Positions 44,288 through 53,263 of a DNA stretch of 64,000 nt are shown in pieces (position 1 is the stretch's first letter; each line of letters opens with the position of its first letter). The position numbers and the translations under genes were made by a program. Source of the stretch: Dinghuibacter sp035492835 (lineage in GTDB: Bacteria > Bacteroidota > Bacteroidia > Chitinophagales > Chitinophagaceae); assembly GCF_035492835.1 (NCBI RefSeq), contig NZ_DATJIY010000125.1:1-64000 (forward strand), in the 5' to 3' direction. The notes below the pieces were generated by a model. That model searched no databases, was not told the DNA's origin, and saw only the letters and a program-made list of their open reading frames with translations.

Positions 44288-44875
44288 ATGTCAGAGCACA
44301 CCGAGACCCGGCGGGATTTTCTCAAACAATCATCCTTGCTCTCCGCCATGGCGCTCACCCCGGGCGCCCTCCTGAAGGCGGCTGAGCAAAAGTGGGATGA
44401 GAAGTTTGCGGACGCCTTCGAAAAGGTTCCCCTTCATCTGGAGGTAAACGGGGTCGCGCACAGCCTGATGATAGAACCCAGGATCACCCTCCTGGACCTC
44501 CTCCGCGAGCACCTCGACCTGACCGGGACCAAAAAGGGATGCGACCGCGGCCAGTGCGGAGCCTGTACCGTACACGCCGACGGGGTCCGCATCAACTCCT
44601 GCCTGAGCCTCGCGGTCACCAATGAGGGAAAGAAGATCGCCACCATCGAGGGTTTGGCCCGGGGTGAAGAGCTGCATCCGATGCAGGAAGCCTTTATAAA
44701 ACATGACGGCTTCCAGTGCGGTTACTGTACTTCCGGCCAGATCATGTCGGCCGTGGCGCTGCTCAGGGAGGGCCGACAGGATGTCCGCGAATTCATGAGC
44801 GGCAACATCTGCCGTTGCGGGGCCTATTCCAACATCGTCAAAGCCATAGAGGACGTCAAAAACAACCAGGTATGA
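44288..44875 (+). CDS. paoA: Aldehyde oxidoreductase 2Fe-2S subunit with Tat signal
   Basis: A 195-residue small subunit of a molybdenum hydroxylase. The N-terminus has a twin-arginine motif (TRRDFLKQSSLLSAMAL, Arg at 8 and 9), pointing to export of the assembled complex to the periplasm, as for E. coli PaoABC (YagTSR). The plant-type ferredoxin cluster is held by cysteines in GCDRGQCGACTVHADG (about 84-97). The second cluster is held by FQCGYCTSGQ (about 144) and NICRCGAYSN (about 176). It is the first gene of a five-gene operon and overlaps the FAD subunit by four bases. Confidence 0.93.
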   Translation: MSEHTETRRDFLKQSSLLSAMALTPGALLKAAEQKWDEKFADAFEKVPLHLEVNGVAHSLMIEPRITLLDLLREHLDLTGTKKGCDRGQCGACTVHADGVRINSCLSLAVTNEGKKIATIEGLARGEELHPMQEAFIKHDGFQCGYCTSGQIMSAVALLREGRQDVREFMSGNICRCGAYSNIVKAIEDVKNNQV

Positions 44876-45867
44876 ACCCTTTCAGCTACGCAAGACCCAC
44901 CGAAACCGGTACGGCCATAAAGACACAGGCAAAGGAATCCCAAGCCTTTTTCCTGGCGGGGGGCACCAACCTGATCGACCTCATGAAGATGGGTGTGGTG
45001 AATCCCAGCACGCTCATCGACATCAACCGGCTCCCGCTAAAGGGTATCGAGCCCCACGCGGGCGGGCTAAGGCTTGGCGCGCTGGCTACCAACAGTGAAG
45101 TAGCGGATCACCCCGCCGTCCTGAAGGACTACCCCCTTCTTTCGCTGGCCTTCAACGCCGGCGCGTCTCCCCAACTCCGCAACATGGCGACGGTGGGCGG
45201 TAACCTGATGCAACGGACCCGCTGTTCCTATTTTTTCGACCTTACCATGCCGTGCAACAAACGCGAACCGGGCAGCGGTTGCGGTGCCATCGACGGCATC
45301 AACCGCATGCACGCCCTTTTCGGCGCGAGCGACAAATGCATCGCCGTCAACCCGAGCGACATGAGCGTGGCGCTGGCCGCCCTGGACGCCACGGTCCGCG
45401 TGAGGGGCGGCGCGGGAGAAAGGGCCATCCCCTTTCATGAATTCCACCGCTTGCCCGGCGACCAGCCGGAGCTGGACAATACCCTCCGCAAGGGAGAACT
45501 GATCACCGCGGTGGACCTGCCCCCGGCCGTCTTTACAAAAAACGTGTACTACCTCAAGGTGCGTGACCGTACATCATACGCCTTTGCCCTGGTGTCGGTG
45601 GCGGCTGCCCTTGACCTCGACGCCGCTGGCCGCATCCGGGACGTTCGCCTGGCCATGGGCGGTGTGGCGCACAAGCCCTGGCGGTTGTACAAGGCCGAGG
45701 ACTTCCTGAAGCACAAAGCCGCCACGGCGGAGAACTTCCGCGCGGCGGCGGCCATAGCCATGGAGGGCGCCAAGGCCTACCGTTATAATCAATTCAAGCT
45801 GCGACTCGCACCGAACACCATTCTCGAGGCCCTTACAAAGGCCGCGGGTACAAACACGCCATCATGA
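44872..45867 (+). CDS. paoB: Aldehyde oxidoreductase FAD-binding subunit
   Basis: The ATG at 44872 overlaps the stop of the iron-sulfur gene, which fixes the start (MNPFSYARPTE). 331 residues: the PCMH-type FAD domain (LAGGTNLIDLMK, ATVGGNLMQRTRC) and a CO-dehydrogenase flavoprotein C-terminal domain. Between them is the extra cysteine set RCSYFFDLTMPCNKREPGSG then C, and later SDKC, which in E. coli PaoB holds an additional 4Fe-4S cluster. Its presence separates this complex from ordinary xanthine dehydrogenases and supports the periplasmic aldehyde oxidase type. It overlaps the large subunit by four bases. Confidence 0.95.
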   Translation: MNPFSYARPTETGTAIKTQAKESQAFFLAGGTNLIDLMKMGVVNPSTLIDINRLPLKGIEPHAGGLRLGALATNSEVADHPAVLKDYPLLSLAFNAGASPQLRNMATVGGNLMQRTRCSYFFDLTMPCNKREPGSGCGAIDGINRMHALFGASDKCIAVNPSDMSVALAALDATVRVRGGAGERAIPFHEFHRLPGDQPELDNTLRKGELITAVDLPPAVFTKNVYYLKVRDRTSYAFALVSVAAALDLDAAGRIRDVRLAMGGVAHKPWRLYKAEDFLKHKAATAENFRAAAAIAMEGAKAYRYNQFKLRLAPNTILEALTKAAGTNTPS

Positions 45868-47996
45868 AAAAAAGCCAGATAGGAGATCCTTTGGACCGCG
45901 TGGACGGCCGGCTAAAGGTCACGGGCGGCGCCAAATATTCCGGCGAATGGAAACTGCCGGACCTCGCCTATGGGGTCCTCGTCCCCGCCACCATTGCCGG
46001 GGGCAGCGTCACCGCCATCGATGCCAGGGCCGCCCAACGCGCCCCCGGCGTGCTTGCAGTCATAACGCCGTTCAACTTCCCCGGCGTACCCGGTTTCAAA
46101 ACCGACGCGCCCCAACCCGTCCGGGGGCTAAAGCTCTTTAACGACAACATCGTCCACTTCAACGGTCAGCCCATCGCGCTGGTGATAGCCGACACCTTTG
46201 AACGGGCCACCTACGCCGCCAGCCTCGTCAGGGCGGCTTACCAGAAGGAGTCGTTCGACACCGACTTCCACGCCAGTATCGACAAGGGCGTCGTCCCGCA
46301 GGGCGGCCGCTATAAGGACTATGTGCGGGGCCAGGCAGACGCCTACAAAGGGGCACCCGTCGTCGTCGAGCAGGAATACATCCAGCCCTCCGAAATGCAC
46401 AACCCCATGGAACTGCATGTGACCATGGCGGTATGGGATGGGGACGACAAGGTGACCGTCTATACCAAGTCCCAGGGGGTGATAGGTACCCAGCGCAGCA
46501 TAGCGGGGGCCTTTGGTTTGAAGCAGGAAAATGTCCAGGTGAATTCCCGTTTTGTCGGGGGCGCGTTTGGTTCTTCGCTCCGCACCTGGCCCCACGAGAT
46601 CGCCGCCGTGATGGCAGCCAAGCTCGTGGGACGGCCTGTCAGGCTGACCCTTACACGGGAACAGATGTTCACCCTGGTGGGCTACCGGCCCCTCACCGTC
46701 CAGAAGATCGGACTGGGCGCCACCCCTGACGGACAACTCGTCGGCATCACCCACGAATCTCATTCCCAGACCGCCGGGTACGAGGAGTTTACGGAGAACT
46801 CGGTGGGTTGTTCCCGATTCCTGTACGCCAGCCCCAACGCCAATACCCGGTACAAGGTTATTCCTCTTAACGTCGGAGTGCCCGCGCCGATGCGGGGCCC
46901 GGGAGAGGCTACCGGTTCCTTTGCCCTGGAGTCCGCCCTGGATGAGCTCGCCTACGCGTTAAAGATGGACCCTATCGAGCTCCGGCTTAAGAATTACGCG
47001 GACACCGATCCCGAAAGGAGCCTGCCCTGGTCGAGCAAGTACCTCAAGGAATGCTACGCCCGGGGAGCGGAACGCATCGGTTGGAGCAACCGTCCCGGCA
47101 CGCCCGGCAGTCTGCGCGAAGGCGACTGGCTCGCGGGCTATGGCCTCGGTTGCGGCGCCTTCGGGGCCTATCGCAGCCGTGCCATGGCCAGGATCAAAAT
47201 GACTTCCGACGGAGCCGTCAATATCCAAAGCGCCACCAGCGATATAGGCCCGGGTACTGGTACCGCCATGACCCTGATTGCCTCCGACCTCCTTGGGTTG
47301 CCCGTGGAAAAGATCACCTTCGAGCTGGGCAATTCCGCCTACCCGATGGCGCCTACCCAGGGCGGCTCTTCCACCGTCTCTTCGGTTGGCTCGGCCGTTC
47401 ACGACGCCTGTCTGGCCTTCAGGAAAAAATGCTACGAGCTCGCGGGGCAACCCGGGGATAGCACGACCCCCATCGACTACACCACGCTTCTCCGGCAACA
47501 CAACCTGCCCTACCTGGAGGTAACCGAAGCCTCCCAGGGCGGGGACCAGCCTCAGCACTACTCGATGTACTCCTTCTCGGCCCACTTTTGCAAAGTGCAC
47601 GTACACCCGCTCACCGGTGTCGTGCGGGTAAAACAGCTGATTGCTGTCGTCGACGCGGGCAGGATCGTCAGCCATAAGACCGCCAGCAGCCAAATGATCG
47701 GGGGCGCCGTCGGTGGCATCGGGATGGCGCTGACCGAAGAAGCCGTTTTCGACAATAGCTACGGACGCTATGTCAACGGCAACTTCGCGGACTACCACGT
47801 CCCCGTCAATGCTGATATACCGGACATAGAGGCCATCTTTATCGACAAACCCGATCCGTACATCAACCCCATCGGGACAAAAGGTATTGGTGAAATATCC
47901 CTGATCGGCGTCGCCGCCGCCGTCGCCAACGCCGTTTACAACGCCACCGGCAAACGGGTGCGCGAGTTGCCTATTACACCGGACAAGCTGGTTTGA
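45864..47996 (+). CDS. paoC: Aldehyde oxidoreductase molybdopterin-binding subunit
   Basis: A 710-residue catalytic subunit of the xanthine oxidase family that oxidises aldehydes to acids with water as oxygen source. It begins with the usual GDPLDRVDGRLKVTGGAKYS. It contains the molybdenum-cofactor motifs FVGGAFGSSLRTWPHE and PMRGPGEATGSFALE, and the active-site Glu in GTKGIGEISLIG (about residue 676). Length matches E. coli PaoC. No signal peptide: it would be co-exported with the Tat-bearing small subunit. It overlaps the FAD subunit, and the XdhC-like gene follows after one base. Confidence 0.95.
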   Translation: MKKSQIGDPLDRVDGRLKVTGGAKYSGEWKLPDLAYGVLVPATIAGGSVTAIDARAAQRAPGVLAVITPFNFPGVPGFKTDAPQPVRGLKLFNDNIVHFNGQPIALVIADTFERATYAASLVRAAYQKESFDTDFHASIDKGVVPQGGRYKDYVRGQADAYKGAPVVVEQEYIQPSEMHNPMELHVTMAVWDGDDKVTVYTKSQGVIGTQRSIAGAFGLKQENVQVNSRFVGGAFGSSLRTWPHEIAAVMAAKLVGRPVRLTLTREQMFTLVGYRPLTVQKIGLGATPDGQLVGITHESHSQTAGYEEFTENSVGCSRFLYASPNANTRYKVIPLNVGVPAPMRGPGEATGSFALESALDELAYALKMDPIELRLKNYADTDPERSLPWSSKYLKECYARGAERIGWSNRPGTPGSLREGDWLAGYGLGCGAFGAYRSRAMARIKMTSDGAVNIQSATSDIGPGTGTAMTLIASDLLGLPVEKITFELGNSAYPMAPTQGGSSTVSSVGSAVHDACLAFRKKCYELAGQPGDSTTPIDYTTLLRQHNLPYLEVTEASQGGDQPQHYSMYSFSAHFCKVHVHPLTGVVRVKQLIAVVDAGRIVSHKTASSQMIGGAVGGIGMALTEEAVFDNSYGRYVNGNFADYHVPVNADIPDIEAIFIDKPDPYINPIGTKGIGEISLIGVAAAVANAVYNATGKRVRELPITPDKLV

Positions 47997-47997
47997 C

Positions 47998-49101
47998 ATG
48001 AAAGAAATCACCGACATCCTACAGGCATACGACCAGGCGGAACGGGAGGGCCGGCGCTGCGCCCTGGCCACCGTGGTACACGTCGAGGGCTCTTCTTACC
48101 GGCGACCCGGCGCCCGGATGCTGGTCACCGAGGACGGCCGCCTGACGGGCGCCATCAGTGGCGGCTGTCTTGAAGGGGACGCGCTCCGGAAGGCCCTTTT
48201 TGCCATCCAGCTGCAGACCAGCAAGCTCGTCACCTACGACACCACCAACGAAGACGACCTGCGGTTTGGCGTGCAGCTGGGTTGTAATGGCGTCGTGCAT
48301 ATACTTTTCGAACCGGTAAAAGACGGCCATCCCATAAGCCTGCTTCGGGAAGCTTCGCGCAACCGGTCGGGCGCCGCGCTCGTCACCTTGTTTTCGCGGC
48401 AGCGTACCGCGGAGCAACCGGGAACCAGCCTGCTCTATACCGGCGGACGCGTAACCGCTACCTTACCGGATGCCCTTTGCCAAACCATCCTGAGCGACGT
48501 GGTTTGCGGCCACGGCGTGTCGCATTTTTCCCATTACGGGCCCCATGAGGCCTTTATAGAATTCCTGGTTCCGCCACCGGCCCTCGTCATCGCCGGCGCC
48601 GGCAACGACGTCCTCCCGCTGGTAGACATCGCATCGCTGCTGGGGTGGCATCTCACCATCGTGGACGGCCGTCCCCACTACGCCGACAAAGCCCGTTTCC
48701 CGAAGGCCGACCGTGTAATAGTTGCCCGTCCCGATCAGGTCCTCCCGCAACTGGACGACGATCAACAACGGCTTTTCTTGTTGATGACCCACAACTATCA
48801 GTACGACCTTGCCCTACTAAAAGCGATTTTGCCCGGGCGCTTCCCCTATATCGGTATCCTCGGTCCCAGGACCAGGCTCGACCGTATGCTGGAAGACGTA
48901 GGATACGCGCTGGACGAAGCGCAGCGCGCGTCCATCCACGGCCCCGTCGGTTTGGACATCGGCGCAGAGACCCCTGCGGAGATAGCCGTATCGATCGTCG
49001 CCGGGATCAGAGCCTTCCTGTCCGGTCACACCGGTCGCCAGCTCAAGGACAACCTTCACCCGATCCACCACCGCCCATGGACAGCTCAGGTGCAGGATTG
49101 A
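47998..49101 (+). CDS. XdhC/CoxI-family molybdenum-cofactor insertion protein
   Basis: A 367-residue protein with an N-terminal XdhC_CoxI domain (CALATVVHVEGSSYRRPGAR, GAISGGCLEGDALR, residues about 18-65) and a C-terminal Rossmann domain (PALVIAGAGNDVLPLV; TRLDRMLED). In E. coli the matching protein PaoD binds, protects and inserts the cytosine-dinucleotide form of the cofactor into PaoC. Its place one base after the large subunit gene supports this role. It overlaps the next gene by 25 bases. Confidence 0.92.
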   Translation: MKEITDILQAYDQAEREGRRCALATVVHVEGSSYRRPGARMLVTEDGRLTGAISGGCLEGDALRKALFAIQLQTSKLVTYDTTNEDDLRFGVQLGCNGVVHILFEPVKDGHPISLLREASRNRSGAALVTLFSRQRTAEQPGTSLLYTGGRVTATLPDALCQTILSDVVCGHGVSHFSHYGPHEAFIEFLVPPPALVIAGAGNDVLPLVDIASLLGWHLTIVDGRPHYADKARFPKADRVIVARPDQVLPQLDDDQQRLFLLMTHNYQYDLALLKAILPGRFPYIGILGPRTRLDRMLEDVGYALDEAQRASIHGPVGLDIGAETPAEIAVSIVAGIRAFLSGHTGRQLKDNLHPIHHRPWTAQVQD

Positions 49102-49646
49102 TCGTCCTGGCCGCCGGCGGCTCCAGCCGGCTCGGCCGCCCCAAACAACTGCTGCCCTGGAAGGGCAAGCCCCTGATCGCACACATCGTCGGCGAAGGGA
49201 TACACCCGTTGTTCCTAGTCACCGGCGCGGTCGATCTTACAGACCTCCCCTGGGAGCGCCCTATACATTTTGTCCACAACCGATGCTGGTCCGAAGGCAT
49301 GGCATCCTCTATCCACGCCGGTCTGGACGCCCTGCTAAATGCCTTCCCCGATATACCCGCCGTTATCCTTTCCGTCTGCGACCAACCCTTTATCACCCGT
49401 AACCTATTCGAACGATTGATCGCCCAGCAGACCCGGACGGACAAAGGCATCGTCGCCAGCGCCTACGCCGATACGTTGGGCACGCCGGTACTTTTTACCC
49501 GTCGTTATTTCCCCCGGCTGCTTACCCTTACCGGCAGCCAGGGCGCCAAAAAATTACTATCCGAATACCCGGAGGACGTGACATCGGTCACGTTCGACAA
49601 AGGCGATGTGGATATAGACACGGAAGATGACTACCGCGCGCTGTAG
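49077..49646 (+). CDS. MocA-like molybdenum cofactor cytidylyltransferase
   Basis: The ATG at 49077 (MDSSGAGLIVLAAGGSSRLG) is the start that leaves the nucleotidyltransferase signature at the N-terminus; the open frame further upstream is a shadow of the XdhC-like gene. 189 residues: LAAGGSSRLGRPKQLLPWKG binds the nucleotide, followed by LSVCDQPFIT with the metal-binding Asp and a SQGAKKLL segment. MocA-type enzymes make the molybdopterin cytosine dinucleotide needed by aldehyde oxidoreductases. It overlaps the XdhC-like gene by 25 bases and completes the operon. Its 3' end overlaps the convergent monooxygenase gene by 16 bases. Confidence 0.92.
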   Translation: MDSSGAGLIVLAAGGSSRLGRPKQLLPWKGKPLIAHIVGEGIHPLFLVTGAVDLTDLPWERPIHFVHNRCWSEGMASSIHAGLDALLNAFPDIPAVILSVCDQPFITRNLFERLIAQQTRTDKGIVASAYADTLGTPVLFTRRYFPRLLTLTGSQGAKKLLSEYPEDVTSVTFDKGDVDIDTEDDYRAL

Positions 49647-50698
49647 CGGCTCGCAATATCCGCGGCAATTCGCCGCGCGTCCCGCGCGATCTCCCTGATC
49701 TGCCCGGTCGGGCTGATGTGGTATCCGCAGAAATACAACCCGGGAGCGCGTTCCTTGACTATGGAAAAATCCGGCTCGTATCCCACCGCGGCGACGATCG
49801 CATCGACGCGCTCCGAAGCCCCGCCTGAAAACGTCACCGTGTCGCCGGCAACATGCAAAATATCCCCCAGCACTTTTATCCGACACTGCCGGATCAGCCG
49901 GATCACCCCGACATCCAGCACGGGCGCCTTTCCATCCCGCGCGATCTGCTCCAATGGCCCGTAGGGCATCCGCCGAAGCCCCAGCCGCGATACGTCGCCC
50001 AACAGCAGCCGCACCAGCGGCGCGCTGATCCTGTCCGCGACGCGGGGCGGCAGCACGCTCAAAACCCTGCTCACCTCCAACACCGGGATACCGAGTATAT
50101 CCCTGGGTACGACATTGACGGGCGAGCGCACCGACATCAGCGGAAATGCCCCCTGCTCGTAGAGATCGATCGCGATCTCGCAGGCGGAATTGCCAAACCC
50201 GACGATGAGGACCCGCTGTCCGCGGTAGGCGGCGCCCGTGCGATATTGGCTGCTGTGCAACACCGGGCCTGTAAAGGCGCAGGAGAACGGCCGCGGCTTG
50301 TTAAACGGTCCCGTTGCCATGATTACCGCGCGAGATACGAACTGCCTGAAAGGCGTTTCGGTGACCCATACATCGTCTTCGCGGCGCACCGACAAAACCG
50401 GCGTACCCAACAACGGTTCGATCTTAAACCGCAAGGCATAGGCGTCAAGGTAATCCACGACCTGTTGCCGGCTCGGATACCGTGGCACCCCCTCGGAAAA
50501 TGAAAAATATGGGAGCCGGGAAAGACGCTTGTTCGTGTGTAGGTGCAACCGGTCATAGTGGTGCCGCCACGGCGCGCCTATCGAATCCGAGCGCTCGACC
50601 ACCTGGCAGCCGATCCCTAGCCGGCCCAAACAGGCGGCGCTGGCCAGCCCCGAGACGCTGGCGCCCACGATTATTACCGGTATGTCAACCGATGGCAT
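49631..50698 (-). CDS. FAD- and NAD(P)H-dependent monooxygenase, YUCCA/FMO-like
   Basis: A 355-residue flavoprotein with an FAD Rossmann motif at the start (VIIVGASVSGLASAACLGRL, residues 8-27), the FMO-type linker HTNKRLSRLPY, an ATG motif (IMATGPFNKPR, about residue 130), a second dinucleotide motif (VLIVGFGNSACEIAIDL, about 165) and the closing ATG-like VAAVGYEPDF. This matches single-subunit flavin monooxygenases such as plant YUCCA enzymes, which hydroxylate or decarboxylate small substrates. It lies 13 bases after the MlaD-like gene on the same strand. The shared operon suggests a membrane-lipid link, but the substrate is unknown. Confidence 0.85.
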   Translation of the reverse strand: MPSVDIPVIIVGASVSGLASAACLGRLGIGCQVVERSDSIGAPWRHHYDRLHLHTNKRLSRLPYFSFSEGVPRYPSRQQVVDYLDAYALRFKIEPLLGTPVLSVRREDDVWVTETPFRQFVSRAVIMATGPFNKPRPFSCAFTGPVLHSSQYRTGAAYRGQRVLIVGFGNSACEIAIDLYEQGAFPLMSVRSPVNVVPRDILGIPVLEVSRVLSVLPPRVADRISAPLVRLLLGDVSRLGLRRMPYGPLEQIARDGKAPVLDVGVIRLIRQCRIKVLGDILHVAGDTVTFSGGASERVDAIVAAVGYEPDFSIVKERAPGLYFCGYHISPTGQIREIARDARRIAADIASRYSAR

Positions 50699-50711
50699 CC
50701 GATAAAATACG

Positions 50712-51674
50712 CTAATTATCCTTTTTCTTCTTGAAAAACCCCCTCAACAGGAAATTATGCTGCAAAGCCTCGAGATCCACCCGCAGCTCTTCGCTCGAGA
50801 CCTCCAGGTTCTTCATCGTCCGTTGCAGCTGGTCCGCGGTAACCTGGTCGTGTAACAAAACCCCGGCAGGCGACGCCGGGTCGTTCAACCCGCGGCCGGC
50901 GACACGCAACGTATCGGCCAGCATAGAGGCCTTTGCCGTCACTTCATCGAGCCGTTCGGCCGCGGCGCGCAAACGTCCATAGATGACGGTGTCTTCGAGC
51001 AGCTCATTCACCAGACCCGGCGCGTGCTGAACGCGCTCCGAAAATCCTTCGAGGTTGGCAAGCATCCTGTCTCCCGATACCGACGCGGCCTGGAGCCTGG
51101 CCAGCGTAGCGCGTAGCTGGTCCGCATAGCTGTCATCCTTCAGCAACTTTCCCAACGTACCCCGCCCTTCCAGCAACTGGTCGCTTAGTACGCGAAAGTT
51201 CGCCGTAATCACCCGCAGGTCGCTACCGGCCCCCTGCAGCGTGCCGAACATCTCCTGGAGGGTAGCGGTATGCTCCGCCACGACCACGCCGCCATCGGCA
51301 ATCACCGGCAGGCTGTCGCTCCCGCCCGTGAGCACCACGATCTTGTTCCCCACCAGGCCGTCGGTGCCGACCCTGGCCATGGCGTCCTGGTGAATATGCG
51401 ACTGCGCCTGGTGCTCCACCGACAACACCACCTCCACCAGCGCACCCTTGTAGAACGACACTTTTCGGACGGTTCCGATCTTCATCCCGGATAGCCAGAC
51501 GTTGTTCCCGGGCTGCAACCCCTGCACGTCCTCGAAGATGACCTTTACCTGGATGGAGCGCGTAAAAGCCTTATGCTGGCCACCGATGGTGAGCACACCG
51601 ACGATAAAGATGGCGAGCCCGATCGTTATGAATATACCAAGGGTGAGCTGTCTGCGTTGGGTTGTTTCACTCAT
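50712..51674 (-). CDS. mlaD: MlaD/MCE-domain lipid transport protein
   Basis: A 320-residue protein with one N-terminal membrane helix (LGIFITIGLAIFIVGVLTIG) and an MCE domain (about 38-115; IFEDVQGLQPGNNVWLSGMK is the family hallmark). A long helical periplasmic tail follows (about 140-320). MCE proteins form hexameric rings that carry phospholipids between inner and outer membranes. It overlaps the ATPase gene by four bases and belongs to an MlaE-MlaF-MlaD operon. The longer tail than E. coli MlaD is usual in this phylum. Confidence 0.93.
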   Translation of the reverse strand: MSETTQRRQLTLGIFITIGLAIFIVGVLTIGGQHKAFTRSIQVKVIFEDVQGLQPGNNVWLSGMKIGTVRKVSFYKGALVEVVLSVEHQAQSHIHQDAMARVGTDGLVGNKIVVLTGGSDSLPVIADGGVVVAEHTATLQEMFGTLQGAGSDLRVITANFRVLSDQLLEGRGTLGKLLKDDSYADQLRATLARLQAASVSGDRMLANLEGFSERVQHAPGLVNELLEDTVIYGRLRAAAERLDEVTAKASMLADTLRVAGRGLNDPASPAGVLLHDQVTADQLQRTMKNLEVSSEELRVDLEALQHNFLLRGFFKKKKDN

Positions 51675-52423
51675 GCGCCGGAGATAAAGTTATAATTATA
51701 AAAAGCGGTGACCCTCGGGTCCGTGGCTGCGAAGACCTCTTCGAAGCTACCCTGCCTGAGGAAACAACCATCCGACAGCATCACCACCCGGTCTCCCGTC
51801 GCTTTCGCGCAGGTCAGGTCGTGTGTAATGATGACCGCGCTGGTATTGTATTGTGCCTGCACCTCGTTGATCAGCTCGTTGATCTCGACGCTGGTGACGG
51901 GATCGAGCCCGGCCGTTGGCTCGTCATAAAGCATAATCTCGGGATGCATGATCAGCGTCCGGGCGATCCCGATCCGCTTTTTCTGTCCTCCGGACAATTC
52001 CGACGGCCACTGGTATTTTGCACGCGTGAGCCCCACGTCATCGAGCACGCGGTCGATCGCGCCCTCGACCTCACGGCGGGTTAAATGCGGCTTGTTCCGC
52101 ACCAACGGGAATTCCAGGTTGTCGCGCACATTCATCCCGTCATACAGCGCCGAGCCCTGGAACGAAAAGCCGATCTTGGCCCGAAGCAAGCCCAGCGCGC
52201 GGCTGTCCAGTCGTTCGATCTCCTCCCCGAGTACCCATACCGTTCCATTGTCGGGCCGGAGCAGGCCGACGATGATCTTTATCAGCACCGATTTACCACT
52301 GCCCGACCGTCCCAGGACGACGACGTTTTCCCCCTGGTGTACATCGAGGTCGATGCCCTTCAATACCTCGACCGTTCCGAAGGACTTGCGGATGTTGCGG
52401 AGCGATATGACGATACCGGCCAT
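51671..52423 (-). CDS. mlaF: MlaF-type ABC transporter ATP-binding protein
   Basis: A 250-residue ATPase: Walker A VLGRSGSGKSVLIK (about residue 36), signature LSGGQKKRIGIAR (about 143), Walker B IMLYDEPTAGLDP (about 163), and the switch His in VIITHDL. It powers lipid movement by the MlaE permease. It starts two bases after mlaE ends and overlaps mlaD by four bases, so the proteins are made together. Confidence 0.95.
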   Translation of the reverse strand: MAGIVISLRNIRKSFGTVEVLKGIDLDVHQGENVVVLGRSGSGKSVLIKIIVGLLRPDNGTVWVLGEEIERLDSRALGLLRAKIGFSFQGSALYDGMNVRDNLEFPLVRNKPHLTRREVEGAIDRVLDDVGLTRAKYQWPSELSGGQKKRIGIARTLIMHPEIMLYDEPTAGLDPVTSVEINELINEVQAQYNTSAVIITHDLTCAKATGDRVVMLSDGCFLRQGSFEEVFAATDPRVTAFYNYNFISGA

Positions 52424-52425
52424 GG

Positions 52426-53172
52426 TCAGCGATAGGTATTGATCAAGGTGACGATAAGCACTTCCTCTATAAATATCAGGAACATGGAAGCCACCACCGA
52501 CATATTCGCGGCGCGCCCCACGCCCACGGTTCCCTGCTCCGCACGGTAACCGTTGAAACTACCGGTCAACCCTATAGTATATCCGTAGATGGCCGATTTC
52601 AACAGGAGGACGAACAGGTCGAGGAACGTGATTTTGATAAAGGCCTGTTCAAAAAAAGCGGCAAAGCTGGTCTGTTCATTCCTCAGGACATTCAGATATG
52701 CGCCCAGCAGACCGATAAAACCCATATACACTGCGAGCACCGGGACGATCAGCGTAGAGGCAAGCACGCGGCTCACCACCAGGTATTTGAACGGATTGGT
52801 ATTGGATACTTCCATCGCATCGATCTGTTCCGTCACGCGCATCGAACCGATCTCCGCCCCGATATTCGACCCCACCTTACCCGCGATGATGAGCGCCGTA
52901 ACCAGCGGAGCGAGGGCGCGTAACAGGGCGATGGCCATCAGCGAAGGCAACCAGGCCGTCGCGCCGAATTCGGCCAGCGACGAACGGGATTGCTTGGTAA
53001 AGACCAACCCCGTGATAAATCCCGTCAGGGATATGATGGACAGCGATCGCAACCCCACCTGCCAGCACTGGTGCAATACCTCTTTATATTCGTAGGGTGG
53101 CACGAAAACCTCTTTCCAGAAACGCAGGTTGAACCGGTACACCTCATACACCTGTATAAAAAGAGCCTTCAT
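52426..53172 (-). CDS. mlaE: MlaE-type ABC transporter permease
   Basis: A 248-residue permease with about five membrane helices. The family core is visible as LRALAPLVTALIIAGKVGSN followed by IGAEIGSMRVTEQIDAMEV, and the end is VASMFLIFIEEVLIVTLIN. It is the first gene of the Mla-like operon, in which the permease, the ATPase and the MCE protein make up the inner-membrane complex. Outer-membrane MlaA and periplasmic MlaC are not in the window. Confidence 0.95.
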   Translation of the reverse strand: MKALFIQVYEVYRFNLRFWKEVFVPPYEYKEVLHQCWQVGLRSLSIISLTGFITGLVFTKQSRSSLAEFGATAWLPSLMAIALLRALAPLVTALIIAGKVGSNIGAEIGSMRVTEQIDAMEVSNTNPFKYLVVSRVLASTLIVPVLAVYMGFIGLLGAYLNVLRNEQTSFAAFFEQAFIKITFLDLFVLLLKSAIYGYTIGLTGSFNGYRAEQGTVGVGRAANMSVVASMFLIFIEEVLIVTLINTYR

Positions 53173-53251
53173 ACCTCATCTGGCGAAATTCTATGCCAAA
53201 ATGTATCAGTTTTCCCGATTTCCGTATAACTCCCCCGGCCGCCCCCCGGCG

Positions 53252-53259
53252 TAGCTTTG
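53252..53259 (+). promoter_or_regulatory. -7 element four bases before a start codon (leaderless promoter)
   Basis: TAGCTTTG, a perfect TAnnTTTG match, ends four bases before the ATG at 53264, so the transcript would begin at or inside the start codon. No TTTG at the -33 distance. Confidence 0.5.
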
Positions 53260-53263
53260 AGGT

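Noticed and set aside
46959..48071. 370-codon minus-strand frame across paoC
   Set aside because: Antisense shadow of the molybdenum subunit gene; no motif.
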